Positions 10,376-20,950 of a stretch of DNA of 64,000 bases are shown piece by piece. Position 1 is the first letter of the stretch. Each line of letters opens with the position of its first letter. The translations under genes and the position numbers were made by a program. Below the pieces are notes generated by a model, which searched no databases, had not been told where the DNA came from, and worked only from the letters and a program-made list of their open reading frames with translations. The stretch comes from Silene conica (Eukaryota > Streptophyta > Magnoliopsida > Caryophyllales > Caryophyllaceae): assembly GCA_029255685.2 (NCBI GenBank), contig CM055315.2:53287358-53351357 (forward strand), in the 5' to 3' direction.

Positions 10376-11249
10376 CCAATACGCATCCACATAGTCCACA
10401 TTCAATTCTAACCTTACTTACTAAGCTACTTGATGACTATTATACAATACACGTATATCAGAATGACCCATTTCAATTAAGTTCACTAGCCTCTTACGAA
10501 ATCTAGTTAATAGAACTAAATAATTGTTAGGTTAACTTGAGTTTTACATTGAAATCATGAACTAACACTTGACTACAGTATCACTCAAAATTGACATTAA
10601 ATGATTGGTTTTTCCAACCTAATTAGGATGAATGCTCAGGAAGATTTAATTGAACAAATCTCTCTACACTTACAGTAGTCACGGGGTTGGATAATTGCAC
10701 GCAAATCAGCCCCACACTAAGGTCATACATTACTAACATTAGCCGAGTGTTCTATGATGACCCATACACCATTACTTACTTACACATGAACAACCAGAAA
10801 AAGAATGACGAAATGCATCCAGTTCCTAACTAACTTTCTGAACTACACACTAATGGATGCAACACGAAACAACTAGAAGAAGAAGACGAGGAAATACCCA
10901 TTTCATAGCTAGATTTATAAACCAGACACTAAGGTTGTAAGCACGTATATTCAGAAGTTAAAGGCATAGTAAATAGCAACATCATCAACCAAAGGAAGAC
11001 GAATGATGAAAAATATCTAGACAACACTATGATGGTTTAAGTTGTACAAAATCCAAGTAATGGGTGAATACATTCTAATTACCCAACTAGCACTTTACTA
11101 GGTTCCTGAACTAACAACTACATGGCCGTGAGCATGAAACAACCAGAGACTGATGACGAGAAAACACCCAGCTGCAGACTAAATGGCTTTATACAACAGT
11201 AGGGATAGGATAGGAGTGGGCAGTCTGGGTAGAGGTTGACTAGCAGCAC

Positions 11250-12115
11250 GATAGACACAGTCCTGCAGAGTATGCAGTAGGGTAAAATAGACGCACAACA
11301 ACATTTGAGGGTGCAGACAACAATGGTTTAGACGCGGAGGAAGTCATAAAATAGCAGTGAGGCAGTACGTGCAGTAGAGTAAGTGCATACAGAAGTAGAG
11401 TAGTAGCAACATGCAGTGACAGGAGTAGTGAATGGTAACAACAACAGTAGTAAATGGTAATGCAGTGGTGTAACTGTGCAGTCATCAGTAGTAGAGTTGT
11501 AGTTGTTGCAGGGATAACAGTAGGAAATGGTAACAGCGTACAGTAGTAAATGACAGCAACACGCAGTGACAGATGCAGTATAACGGTTAGCAGCGTGCAG
11601 TAGTGAGTAGTGTAGATGACAGTTGAAGTAGCAGTAAGTATGAATGTAGAGTGGATGTGCAGTGGTTTATGGCCATGACTGCAGTAGATTAATGGGCAGA
11701 CGTAGTACAACAGTGACAGGAATAAGCAGTGCAGGTCATAGTAATGGTAATGTAGTGAGCAGAAGTAAGTTGCCAGGTGTACATAGTAGCAGACTAGTAG
11801 AGACAGAGTAGTGTAGCAAATGTACAGCAGCAATAGAGTTTCAGTATATACAGTGGGGTCTGGGGGTATTTGGTATGCAGTAACTATGGTGAGTATGGTA
11901 GCAATGGGAGTGCAGAAATATCAGCATGGCAATAACAATAAGTATAGGATAGTGGTGAACTGTAGTGGTAAGTCAGGTAGTAACAATAGCGAGTAAGAGT
12001 GGCAGTGAACAACAGCATATAGCAAGTGCAGTAGCATGTATAATGCAGTGAACAACAGTATGTGCAAGAAGACCAGTAGAATGCAGGAGTATGTAGTATT
12101 TCATTACAACAGGGC
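11250..12115. repeat. CAGTAG-rich low-complexity stretch in the B LTR
   Basis: Irregular repetition of GCAGTAG, AACAGTAG and GTAGTA without a fixed period. The second copy is split by element D (39312-39547 and 48107-48780). Confidence 0.7.
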
Positions 12116-13314
12116 AGTAGGAATCAACAATTAAAACAACAACAACGTAATATGCACTACCACTATAGCAACCATAACAATTGTAATCATATATAATTTA
12201 ACCAACCAATTATGATATATTTTCAACTAATTCCACAATAAACATTATGAAAGCTCATATCAACTCAATTTAAGACAAGGTCAAATTTTCTCATAATCGT
12301 CACCTGATTTCCTTGCCTAGACTTCCGTTTCCTCTTCCATAACGTATGAGTCAATGTCCGGGTCCTCCAAATCAACTCCTAAAAGCATAAAACATGGGTT
12401 AAAAAGAGTAATTTTGAGCTGAGGATAAAATAGCCCGGAGAACAAGTTTACCGAATTGAAAATTGAAAGTGATAGAAGTGATGGCGACGACGAGAAGAAC
12501 ACGTAGGAAGAAACCTTACCTCGATCCGAGTGGAAATGAGTTCTAGATAATGAATTATGTGAACTTGAGAAGTATGAAAATGGTGGAAATGCTTTTACTG
12601 ATTCTTTTATTTTTCTTGGAAAGTAAGATAGAAGGAGGAAATAAAAGGGAAAGCTTCCTTAATTTACTTATTATAACTCATGAGACGAGATTTCACTTTA
12701 ATGAAACGGAAATCTTAAAGAGCGGAAATGCCAAACTAATTAGGCATCTTAAGACTAAATAAATCTTAAGACGGAACTTAGCGACATTTCTAAATATAAA
12801 TTTATGAATTTTGATGCCCGTCGTTGAGGGTACCAAAGATAAGATTTATAATTCCTAACCTTAACAATAGATAGTGAAAGTCAGGGTCGAACCACAGAGA
12901 GGTGGGAATGTTTATTGTTTGGTGTTAATGTTTTAAGGTAAAAGTTTTGGGGGTTTTGATTGGTTTTTACTAAGTCTAGAAACAGAGATAAAAATAAAGC
13001 AAGTGAATAAAGATGATAATAAAACAATAATAAAAGAGATGCTAGGATGATCGGGTAACAAATAGCTAAGGTAATATAAATCCTAAGGTCAACATGTATT
13101 GCAGTCGCGCAAGGGATGTAACATATCCTTTCAGTCTATGGTACCTAATAGCTCCTTTCGGCCTATGCTATTAGTTCCTAGGTCTCACAATTATTGGGTG
13201 TCAACAATAAGGGTGATTCCTAAATTCTAGGTCACATAACTTTCAGTCTTGAGTAACCTAGCCGTCTTAAGGTGTAAACCAATGCCCTTCCCGTATCTCT
13301 CAATCTTGGGTAGG

Positions 13315-14626
13315 TGTAACACCCCCATTTATTTAAGAGCCTTTAGCAAGACATTCTCAAATAAATGAAGCTGTTACCATCTCGGAATACCCGAGGTAGT
13401 GAATAACAAGGAAAAACAAACCAAAGTACTTTATACAAATCTGATTAAATTTAAATTTTGATATTACAACTACTACGCAAGAATAAAAGTACAACTGATG
13501 TTAACATCTAAGTGTGTGATCTAATTCTAAGTAGGTCCAAGCCATGTCTCTCTCCTTGCCCAAGCTCCTAATCCATCTGTCTCTGACCTATAGAATCTAC
13601 TCCCCATTCCGGATCATCGTAGGTGTACCCGAATACACTGTCAACCTCGCGGTTGAGTAGGATAACACAAATAATAAATAATGCAACAAAGATGATATGC
13701 AAATGCCATGATATGCTCGAGCTTAATCTCATTCTCAATCTCAGTCTCAATCTCAATCTCATCCTCAACCCGTGACTCCCAGCCATACCGAACCTCCCGG
13801 CAGACTATAATCGGCCGTCGCCGAATACCAGCATAACAGCTGAGGTCACCAGGTCTAGTCCTGCAGAACTAGCCTGGGCCCAATAATATCTCATCATCTC
13901 ACATCCGTATCCGATGCACATGCCATGCTCGTAAATGCAACAATACTCTAAATCAATCATGCTATTAATTAAATAATGCAATGCGCATACCAACAACAAT
14001 AATAATAATAATAATCAATACTCTGTCAAACCAATATCATTCTCATATCATTCATACTCAGCATCCATAACACACGATACCACAACCATTCATAACACAA
14101 CATAGAGTATAAGGTCAGTGTATCCTACCTGGGTAGCAAATCTGAAACAAGCAATCACCGTCTAGAAATATTCCTCCTCGAATTCATTCCCTATAAATAT
14201 TACTTCAAATCAATTTCTAAACATGCAACCAAGTACAATTAACTAATCATAAACTTACTAAAATAGCACTTACTAAATATAGTACTTACTAAAAATAGGC
14301 TTGCCAAATTTAGACTTACTAAATTTAGGATACAAACACTTATCAACCATTACTTATCTAATAACATGCTTAACATCATTACTAATATTAATATTCATCA
14401 TACTACATAATAACATAAGTAATTATAAACATGGTACATAATATTACTCATAACACGTTAATAGTAATAATATTGAAAGTCCATAAGAAGAAACACCAAC
14501 ATAAAGTAGTAGTAATGTTAAGTATTTTACCATCCAAAACGATATTAGAAACCTAACAACAATTAACAATATACTTTTTAGTAATAATACTAATACTAAT
14601 ATTATCTTTAAATCTTAATAATAATA

Positions 14627-14665
<39 letters not shown>

Positions 14666-15997
14666 GTAATAATGATTAGGAAAAACAACAATTAACAACC
14701 CAGCAACCAAACATCATACGCAAAACCGAGACAAACTACAACAGGTATCCGAAACCGCGACTGCCAACCTCGACAAACACCACTACCAACACCGTATGCC
14801 ACCCCTGATTTCCTTACTGACGCCACCAGGCTCACCTCTGAGCCACTGCCCACCATCACGATTAAAACAGAGCAGAGCAGTGGTGTCAAGTTTGATGTGG
14901 CCGTCTGGTGGTGGTGGTTGTAACCGGCTGCCACTGATCTTCTCCCTGGAACCAATAAACCCACCTTAACACTTGACACGACCCCTCATAACCACCGTGA
15001 CAACCACCCCAAAAACACCCTGACTACCCCCAGAATAAAACCCGTGACAAACAGATTAAACAGCAACAGCAACAACTCGAAACTAAACCTAAACATACCG
15101 CGTATTATTACTCTGTTCTGGAGAAGTGCGAAAACAGTAACAAGCAACGGTGATAAACCACCCTACACGACATCCCTAGACGGCCAAAGACGCTACGATT
15201 ATGGTCCAAACGTGATCCCCGTACATCCTAGATTAGTTTTATGCGATAAACAAAACAAATCTTGCGAGTATATAACGAATATATGTCGGGCAAAACGAAA
15301 GAATAACAAGGAACGAAAGAATATACCGCAGGCGTGTCTCCTTCTCAGCCTATTCGACCACCCTAGGCACCCTCTGACCACCGTGAAAACCCTTCTTTTG
15401 CAAACCCCAATGTGCCGGCAGGTAGTACTGTGAGTGAGAGAGAGTCGATATGTTGTGGTTAGGGTTTGGGAAGAGGTTATAGGGTTTGGGAAGAGGTTAA
15501 CTAAGGCTGCAGGGAAAAGGTTGCTGATTGTGTTTATCGTATGTGTCAACAACGAGTTATTGGGCCGACTCTTGCACGCATTCCCAAGCCCAGTTCATAC
15601 TACTTAACACGGTTTTGATTACTCACGAGCATACTCGACCCCGTACTAAAGCATATAACATCCATTCGATAATTTAATTATCGATTACGAACTATAAAAT
15701 ACGTAACACTTATATAAAATAATAAAACAAGTATATATGAGGAATAAATATATTATTAAAAGAAATTTTTAATTATAAACATATTATCAAAATTAAAGGA
15801 ATACGGATGAAATGTCATTTTTATGAAATAATTATCAAATATAAAATAATTATGAAATACGAAATAATCGTAGAAATACTTTATATAAAATAATAATAGT
15901 TTACGTAAATACTTTATAAACATTCCATTTGATTGAAATACGTGTATAAAACATGGTTCGACTGCCGTTGACCGAGACTAAAATACGGGGTATTACA
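13315..15997 (-). repeat. inverted LTR of E1
   Basis: 2683-bp LTR of the E family in reverse orientation, TGTAACACCCCC to CGGGGTATTACA on the plus strand. It lies directly against the TSD on the left and, on the right, against LTR sequence in opposite orientation. A 98-bp piece inside it is inverted again (14857-14954). Confidence 0.88.
14857..14954 (+). repeat. 98-bp inverted segment inside the E1 inverted LTR
   Basis: From CACGATTAAAAC to CCCTGGAACCA this segment runs in the same direction as in the forward LTR (18222-18319), although the LTR around it is reversed. The related sequence at the end of G (about 63930-63975) supports the forward-LTR arrangement as ancestral. Confidence 0.8.
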
Positions 15998-17184
15998 GTG
16001 GGTGGCATACGGTGTTGGTAGTGGTGTTTGTCGAGGTTGGCAGTCGCGGTTTCGGGTACCTGTTGTAGTTTGTCTCGGTTTTGCGTATGATGTTTGGTTG
16101 CTGGGTTGTTAATTGTTGTTTTTCCTAATCATTATTACTATTATTATTATTATTATTATTATTACTATTATTATTATTAAGATTTAAAGATAATATTAGT
16201 ATTAGTATTATTACTAATAAGTATATTGTTAATTGTTGTTACGTTTCTAATATCATTTTGGATGGTAAAATACTTAACATTACTACTACTTTATGTTGGT
16301 GTTTCTTCTTATGGACTTTCAATATTATTACTATTAACGTGTTATGAGTAATATTATGTACCATGTTTATGATTGATGTAATTTGAGTAGATGAGAAATG
16401 CACCTATGTGGTTTTAACTTACTTATACCTAGAAATGTTAAACTGACCTGCAAGTCTATGATTGGTGTATATCTTGTCAAATAAGCCAACGCTCCATGTT
16501 TAATTATATTGGTTAAATTTTGCAGTATGTCTTTTCTAGAATATGATTTCGTTTCTATAATATGATTATGAGCATGAAATGTTTTGATTTGTCAATTTTG
16601 AACTATGAGTTAGCTGATTGTCTACATTGGTGTAAATACTTTAAGTTTGTGTTAAAATTTAAGGGTATATAGGTACTAGTAGTTACCTTGATTTTGTTTT
16701 ACTGCGTACCATGAAATTGACAAATATGATGGTTGCTTCAAAAGTCGGATGCTAGTGGTAATTACCTTATCAAATGATTTGTGACTGAAGTTTTGGTGAT
16801 CTTCTTGAACATTGAATGTGAAATTTGTAATGGGGTTACGGGGACGTAACCATGTTTTAAGGAGGATAGGATTGTAAAATCTTGATGCTTTATGATATGG
16901 CTAGTTGATAATGATAATTAGTATGTCGTGATTGTTTGAATATATATATTTGATAATCCTGTTTACTTCTGTTATGCAATATACCGTGATTCGTGATATA
17001 TCTTTTAACTTAGTTATGCGTTAAACTTTGAGGACAAAGTTTTCTTAACGAGGGTAGAATGTAACATTTCGTGTTTTAAAGTCTATATAAGTGCTACTTG
17101 TGATTGTTTCCTGCTTGTTATATGTTTCCTTACCGTTATGGGGTAGCGAACTTCGGGACGAAGTTCTTTTTAAGGAGGGAAGAC
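15998..17184 (+). other. E1 truncated LTR fused to 3' internal region
   Basis: 15998 to about 16370 matches the middle of the forward LTR (18365 on). From 16366-16370 (TTTAT) it switches to internal sequence matching E2 from 55876 on. The missing segment corresponds to 3159 bp of E2. It ends with two hairpins (17023-17042, 17149-17165) and the tract AAGGAGGGAAGA before the LTR. No gene is present. Confidence 0.85.
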
Positions 17185-19836
17185 TGTAATACCCCGTATT
17201 TTAGTCTCAGTCAACGGCAGTCGAACCATGTTTTATACACGTATTTCAATCTAATGGAATGTTTATAAAGTATTTACGTAAACTATTATTATTTTATATA
17301 AAGTATTTCTACGATTATTTCGTATTTCATAATTATTTTACATTTGATAATTATTTCATAAAAATGACATTTCATCTGTATTCCTTTAATTTTGATAATA
17401 TGTTTATAATTAAATATTTCTTTTAATAATATGTTTATTCCTCAAATATACTTGTTTTATTATTTTATATAAGTGCTACGTATTTTATAGTTCGTAATCG
17501 ATACTTAAATTATCGAATGGATGTTATATGCTCTAGTACGGGGTCGAGTATGCTCGTGAGTAATCAAAACCGTGTTAAGTAGTATGAACTGGGCTTGGGA
17601 ATGCGTGCAAGAGTCGGCCCAATAACTCGTTGTTGACACATACGATAAACACAATCAGCAACCTTTTCCCTGCAGCCTTAGTTAACCTCTTCCCAAACCC
17701 TAACCACAACATATCGACTCTCTCTCACTCACGGTACTACCTGCCGGCACATTGGGGTTTGCAGAAGAAGGGTTTTCACGGTGGTCAGAGGGTGCCTAGG
17801 GTGGTCGAATAGGCTGAGAAGGAGACACGCCTGCGGTATATTCTTTCGTTCCTTGTTATTCTTTCGTTTTGCCCGGCATATGTTCGTTATATACTCGCAA
17901 GATTTGTTTTGTTTATCGCATAAAACTAATCTAGGATGTACGGGGATCACGTTTGGACCATAATAGTAGCGTCTTTGGCCGTCTAGGGATGTCGTGTAGG
18001 GTGGTTTATCACCGTTGCTTGTTACTGTTTTCGCACTTCTCCAGAACAGAGTAATAATACGCGGTATGTTTAGGTTGAGTTTCGAGTTGTTGCTGCTGCT
18101 GTTTAATCTGTTTGTCACGGTTTTTATTCTGGGGGTAGTCAGGGTGTTTTTGGGGTGGTTGTCACGGTGGTTATGAGGGGTCGTGTCAAGTGTTAAGGTG
18201 GGTTTATGGGTGGGCGTCTGTCACGATTAAAACAGAGCAGAGCAGTGATGTCAAGTTTGATGTGGCCGTCTGGTGGTGGTGGTTGTAACCGGCTGCCACT
18301 GATCTTCTCCCTGGAACCACCGTGGCTCAGAGGTGAGCCTGGTGGCGTCAGTAAGGAAATCAGGGGTGGCATACGGTGTTGGTAGTGGTGTTTGTTGAGG
18401 TTGGCAGTCGCGGTTTCGGGTACCTGTTGTAGTTTGTCTCGGTTTTGCGTATGATGTTTGGTTGTTGGGTTGTTAATTGTTGTTTTTCCTAATCATTATT
18501 ACTATTATTATTATTATTATTATTATTACTATTATTATTATTAAGATTTAAAGATAATATTAGTATTAGTATTATTACTAAAAAGTATATTGTTAATTGT
18601 TGTTAGGTTTCTAATATCGTTTTGGATGGTAAAATACTTAACATTACTACTACTTTATGTTGGTGTTTCTTCTTATGGACTTTCAATATTATTACTATTA
18701 ACGTGTTATGAGTAATATTATGTACCATGTTTATAATTACTTATGTTATTATGTAGTATGATGAATATTAATATTAGTAATGATGTTAAGCATGTTATTA
18801 GATAAGTAATGGTTGATAAGTGTTTGTATCCTAAATTTAGTAAGTCTAAATTTGGCAAGCCTATTTTTAGTAAGTACTATATTTAGTAAGTGTTATTTTA
18901 GTAAGTTTATGATTAGTTAATTGTACTTGGTTGCATGTTTAGAAATTGATTTGAAGTAATATTTATAGGGAATGAATTCGAGGAGGAATATTTCTAGACG
19001 GTGATTGCTTGTTTCAGATTTGCTACCCAGGTAGGATACACTGACCTTATACTCTATGTTGTGTTATGAATGGTTGTGGTATTGTGTGTTATGGATGCTG
19101 AGTATGATTGATATGAGAATGATATTGGTTTGACTGAGTATTGATTAATATTATTATTGTTGTTGGTATGCGCATTGCATTATTTAATTAATAGCATGAT
19201 TGATTTAGAGTATTGTTGCATTTACGAGCATGGCATGTGCATCGGATACGGATGTGAGATGATGAGATATTATTGGGCCCAGGCTAGTTCTGCAGGACTA
19301 GACCTGGTGACCTCAGCTATTATGCTGGTATTCGACGACGACCGATTATAGTCTGCCGGGAGGTTCGGTATGGCTGGGAGTCACGGGTTGAGGATGAGAT
19401 TGAGATTGAGATTGAGAATGAGATTGAGCTCGAGCATATCATGGCATTTGCATATCATCTTTGTTGCATTATTTATTATTATTGTTATCCTACTCAACCG
19501 CGAGCTTGACAGTGTATTCGTGTACACCTACGATGATCCGGAATGGGGAGTAGATTCTACAGGTCAGAGACAGATGGATTAGGAGCTTGGGCAAGGAGAG
19601 AGACATGGCTTGGACCTACTTAGAATTAGATCACACACTTAGATGTTAACATCAGTTGTACTTTTATTCTTGCGTAGTAGTTGTAATATCAAAAGTTTAA
19701 ATTTAATCAGATTTGTATAAAGTACTTTGGTTTGTTTTTCCTTGTTATTCACTACCTCGGGTATTCCGAGATGGTAACAGCTTCATTTATTTGAGAATGT
19801 CTTGCTAAAGGCTCTTAAATAAATGGGGGTGTTACA
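17185..19836 (+). repeat. forward 3' LTR of E1
   Basis: 2652 bp, TGTAATACCCC to GGGGTGTTACA. It contains GGTGG-rich and ATT-rich parts and a GAGATT hexamer run (about 19390-19430). Short open frames at 19157-19351 and 19370-19582 are conserved only because the LTR copies are young. They also occur, reversed, in the inverted LTRs, and nothing indicates they are translated. Confidence 0.88.
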
Positions 19837-19932
19837 GTAGGTCATTACTAACATCCTACAAGTCTCCTTTCAGTCTCATTGTAGATTATTATGGTTTACG
19901 AATTAAAACGGAACAGAATACGAACGCGAGTG

Positions 19933-20005
19933 GGTCGACCGACCAGCTAGCCCAGTCGGCCGACCACCCCTCGGTCGACCGACCCATTAAGTAGGTCGAC
20001 CGACC
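19933..20005. repeat. two paired-palindrome modules (12-9-12) in the F LTR
   Basis: Module 1: 12-mers at 19933-19944 and 19954-19965. Module 2: 19973-19984 and 19994-20005. The 12-mers fit GGTCGRYCGACC, apart from a changed first base in one, and each pair has exactly 9 bp between (AGCTAGCCC and CATTAAGTA). Confidence 0.9.
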
Positions 20006-20445
20006 ACGGCCCTGCTACAGTCGGACTTGGAACCTATACTACCTACACATATTCTTCCTCTACATCCTAACATGTGAAATTTAGCTACTCATGGTCACTA
20101 AAACAACAATGAAAATAGGAATAAACATGGAAATCATGATGAATATCAATCTAAACATGCAATCAATAATAAAGCTTGGGATTCTACCTTAAACCGAAAA
20201 CAATACTTCTAAACTAATAACAATGAAGCATAAATTAAAAGAAGAATTACCGGAAATATGATTGAGGCAGAAAAGGAACAAACTTTATTGATGAATGCTT
20301 GAAAGATTGAAGAACAAAACTAGAAGTATTTGAGAATTATTGAAAGATTACAATAACGAAACTAGAATTAGAACTTAAAACTAAAACTTGATGTGAGATT
20401 TTTGATAGATAGAAACTGAATGATTAACCCTAAACAGGAGATTAG

Positions 20446-20455
20446 TTTATATAGG
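20446..20455 (-). promoter_or_regulatory. TATA box in the F LTR
   Basis: Minus strand reads CCTATATAAA, about 460 bp from the LTR start at 20913. This is a plausible U3 promoter. The F' copy has it at 59943-59952. Confidence 0.5.
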
Positions 20456-20526
20456 CGGAAAATTAAGAGTTTCCTAAAGACTCTAACACGTTAATGGGCT
20501 TCGGAAATCTTTAGGGTCTGTGCGGA

Positions 20527-20639
20527 GGTCGGTCGACCCACATAGTAGGTCGATCGACCTGTTTACGGGCTTCTGTGTCTTTTCGGACTTTCCATAATAG
20601 GGACCTGGTCGGCCGACCCAAATAGTAGGTCGGTCGACC
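20527..20639. repeat. two paired-palindrome modules (12-9-12) in the F LTR
   Basis: Pairs at 20527-20538/20548-20559 (spacer CACATAGTA) and 20607-20618/20628-20639 (spacer CAAATAGTA). The two modules start 80 bp apart. In both, the two arms can pair completely as RNA if G-U pairs are allowed. Confidence 0.9.
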
Positions 20640-20913
20640 CGTTTTCCTGTAGGATTGCTTTGTTTTGTCTTCGGTTTGACTTCATGGTACTTGGTCAATG
20701 TTTTGAGTTGACTTTCCATTGTTCCTTGGCTAAGAAAAAAATCCCGAGGACATAAGTTTGGTGTAAAATCGTCCCTTTTCCGCATAAATCTGCAAAAGAG
20801 CAGAAAAATACGAAAGTAGACAATTGTTGGGAAATAAAGGCTAAAATATAGTAAACGAGCGACCAAATGCGTGTAAAAATAGATGTAAAACATCATAAAA
20901 TAGGCACGCATCA

Positions 20914-20950
20914 AATTCCCCAAACCAAACCTTGCTTGCCCTCAAGCAAG
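20914..20950 (-). promoter_or_regulatory. polypurine-like tract and hairpin of F
   Basis: On the minus strand the hairpin CTTGCTTG-AGGG-CAAGCAAG (plus 20931-20950) is followed by GTTTGGTTTGGGGAATT, which abuts the LTR start TGATGCGTGCC. Position and G-richness fit plus-strand priming. Confidence 0.7.

Larger units (their letters stand above)
5701..12811 (-). mobile_element. element B: decayed Ty3/gypsy chromovirus (Tekay/Del type)
   Basis: Minus-strand gypsy element. From right to left it shows the inner part of the 5' LTR, a primer-binding site for tRNA-Met, gag with zinc knuckles, protease, reverse transcriptase, RNase H and the start of integrase. The domain order (RT-RH-INT) and residues such as [16 protein letters not shown] and FIDD fit plant chromoviruses, most like Tekay/Del. 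Integrase is cut by element A at 5700 and the 5' LTR by element F at 12811, so the remaining parts lie outside this copy. A second copy of B is at 25119-49475. Confidence 0.9.
9451..12811 (-). repeat. 5' LTR of element B, cut by element F
   Basis: 3361 bp next to the primer-binding site, with the plus-strand edge reading TGTAAAACCCC. The opposite LTR end is not found before 12812, where the F LTR starts with TGATGC, so F is inserted in this LTR. It contains an array of diverged ~50-bp repeats (9950-10375) and a CAGTAG-rich stretch (11250-12115). The 197-codon frame at 11240-11833 is low-complexity Leu/Tyr/His/Cys-rich and I do not consider it a gene. Confidence 0.85.
13315..19836 (+). mobile_element. 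element E1: rearranged non-autonomous element with two U5 outer ends
   Basis: Structure: inverted full LTR (13315-15997), a 5'-truncated forward LTR piece (15998 to about 16370), the 3' internal region (to 17184), and a full forward LTR (17185-19836). The whole block is flanked by GTAGG at 13310-13314 and 19837-19841. Both outer edges are the GGGGTGTTACA (U5) ends of LTRs, unlike a normal U3/U5 insertion. The primer-binding site and most of the internal region, present in E2, are deleted here. No gag or pol. Confidence 0.85.
12812..20913 (-). repeat. 3' LTR of element F, interrupted by E1
   Basis: About 1.57 kb of LTR in two parts, 12812-13314 and 19837-20913, rejoined through the GTAGG target duplication. 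Plus-strand ends are TGATGCCC and GGCACGCATCA. It carries four paired-palindrome modules (19933-20639) and a TATA-like box (20446-20455). The left part has no gene. Confidence 0.8.

Noticed and set aside
11240..11833. 197-codon minus-strand frame in the B LTR
   Set aside because: Low-complexity Leu/Tyr/His/Cys-rich translation of a CAGTAG-type repeat, inside an LTR and shortened in the other copy. No domain.
19157..19582. Two short frames repeated in every E LTR
   Set aside because: Their apparent conservation follows from young LTR copies. They appear in solo, inverted and truncated LTRs alike and have no recognisable feature.
20483..20923. 146-codon minus frame across the F LTR edge, with repeated RPT/STD-like residues
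   Set aside because: The peptide repeats come from the 12-9-12 DNA modules. The reading frame differs from module to module and between families, so the signal is not at protein level.
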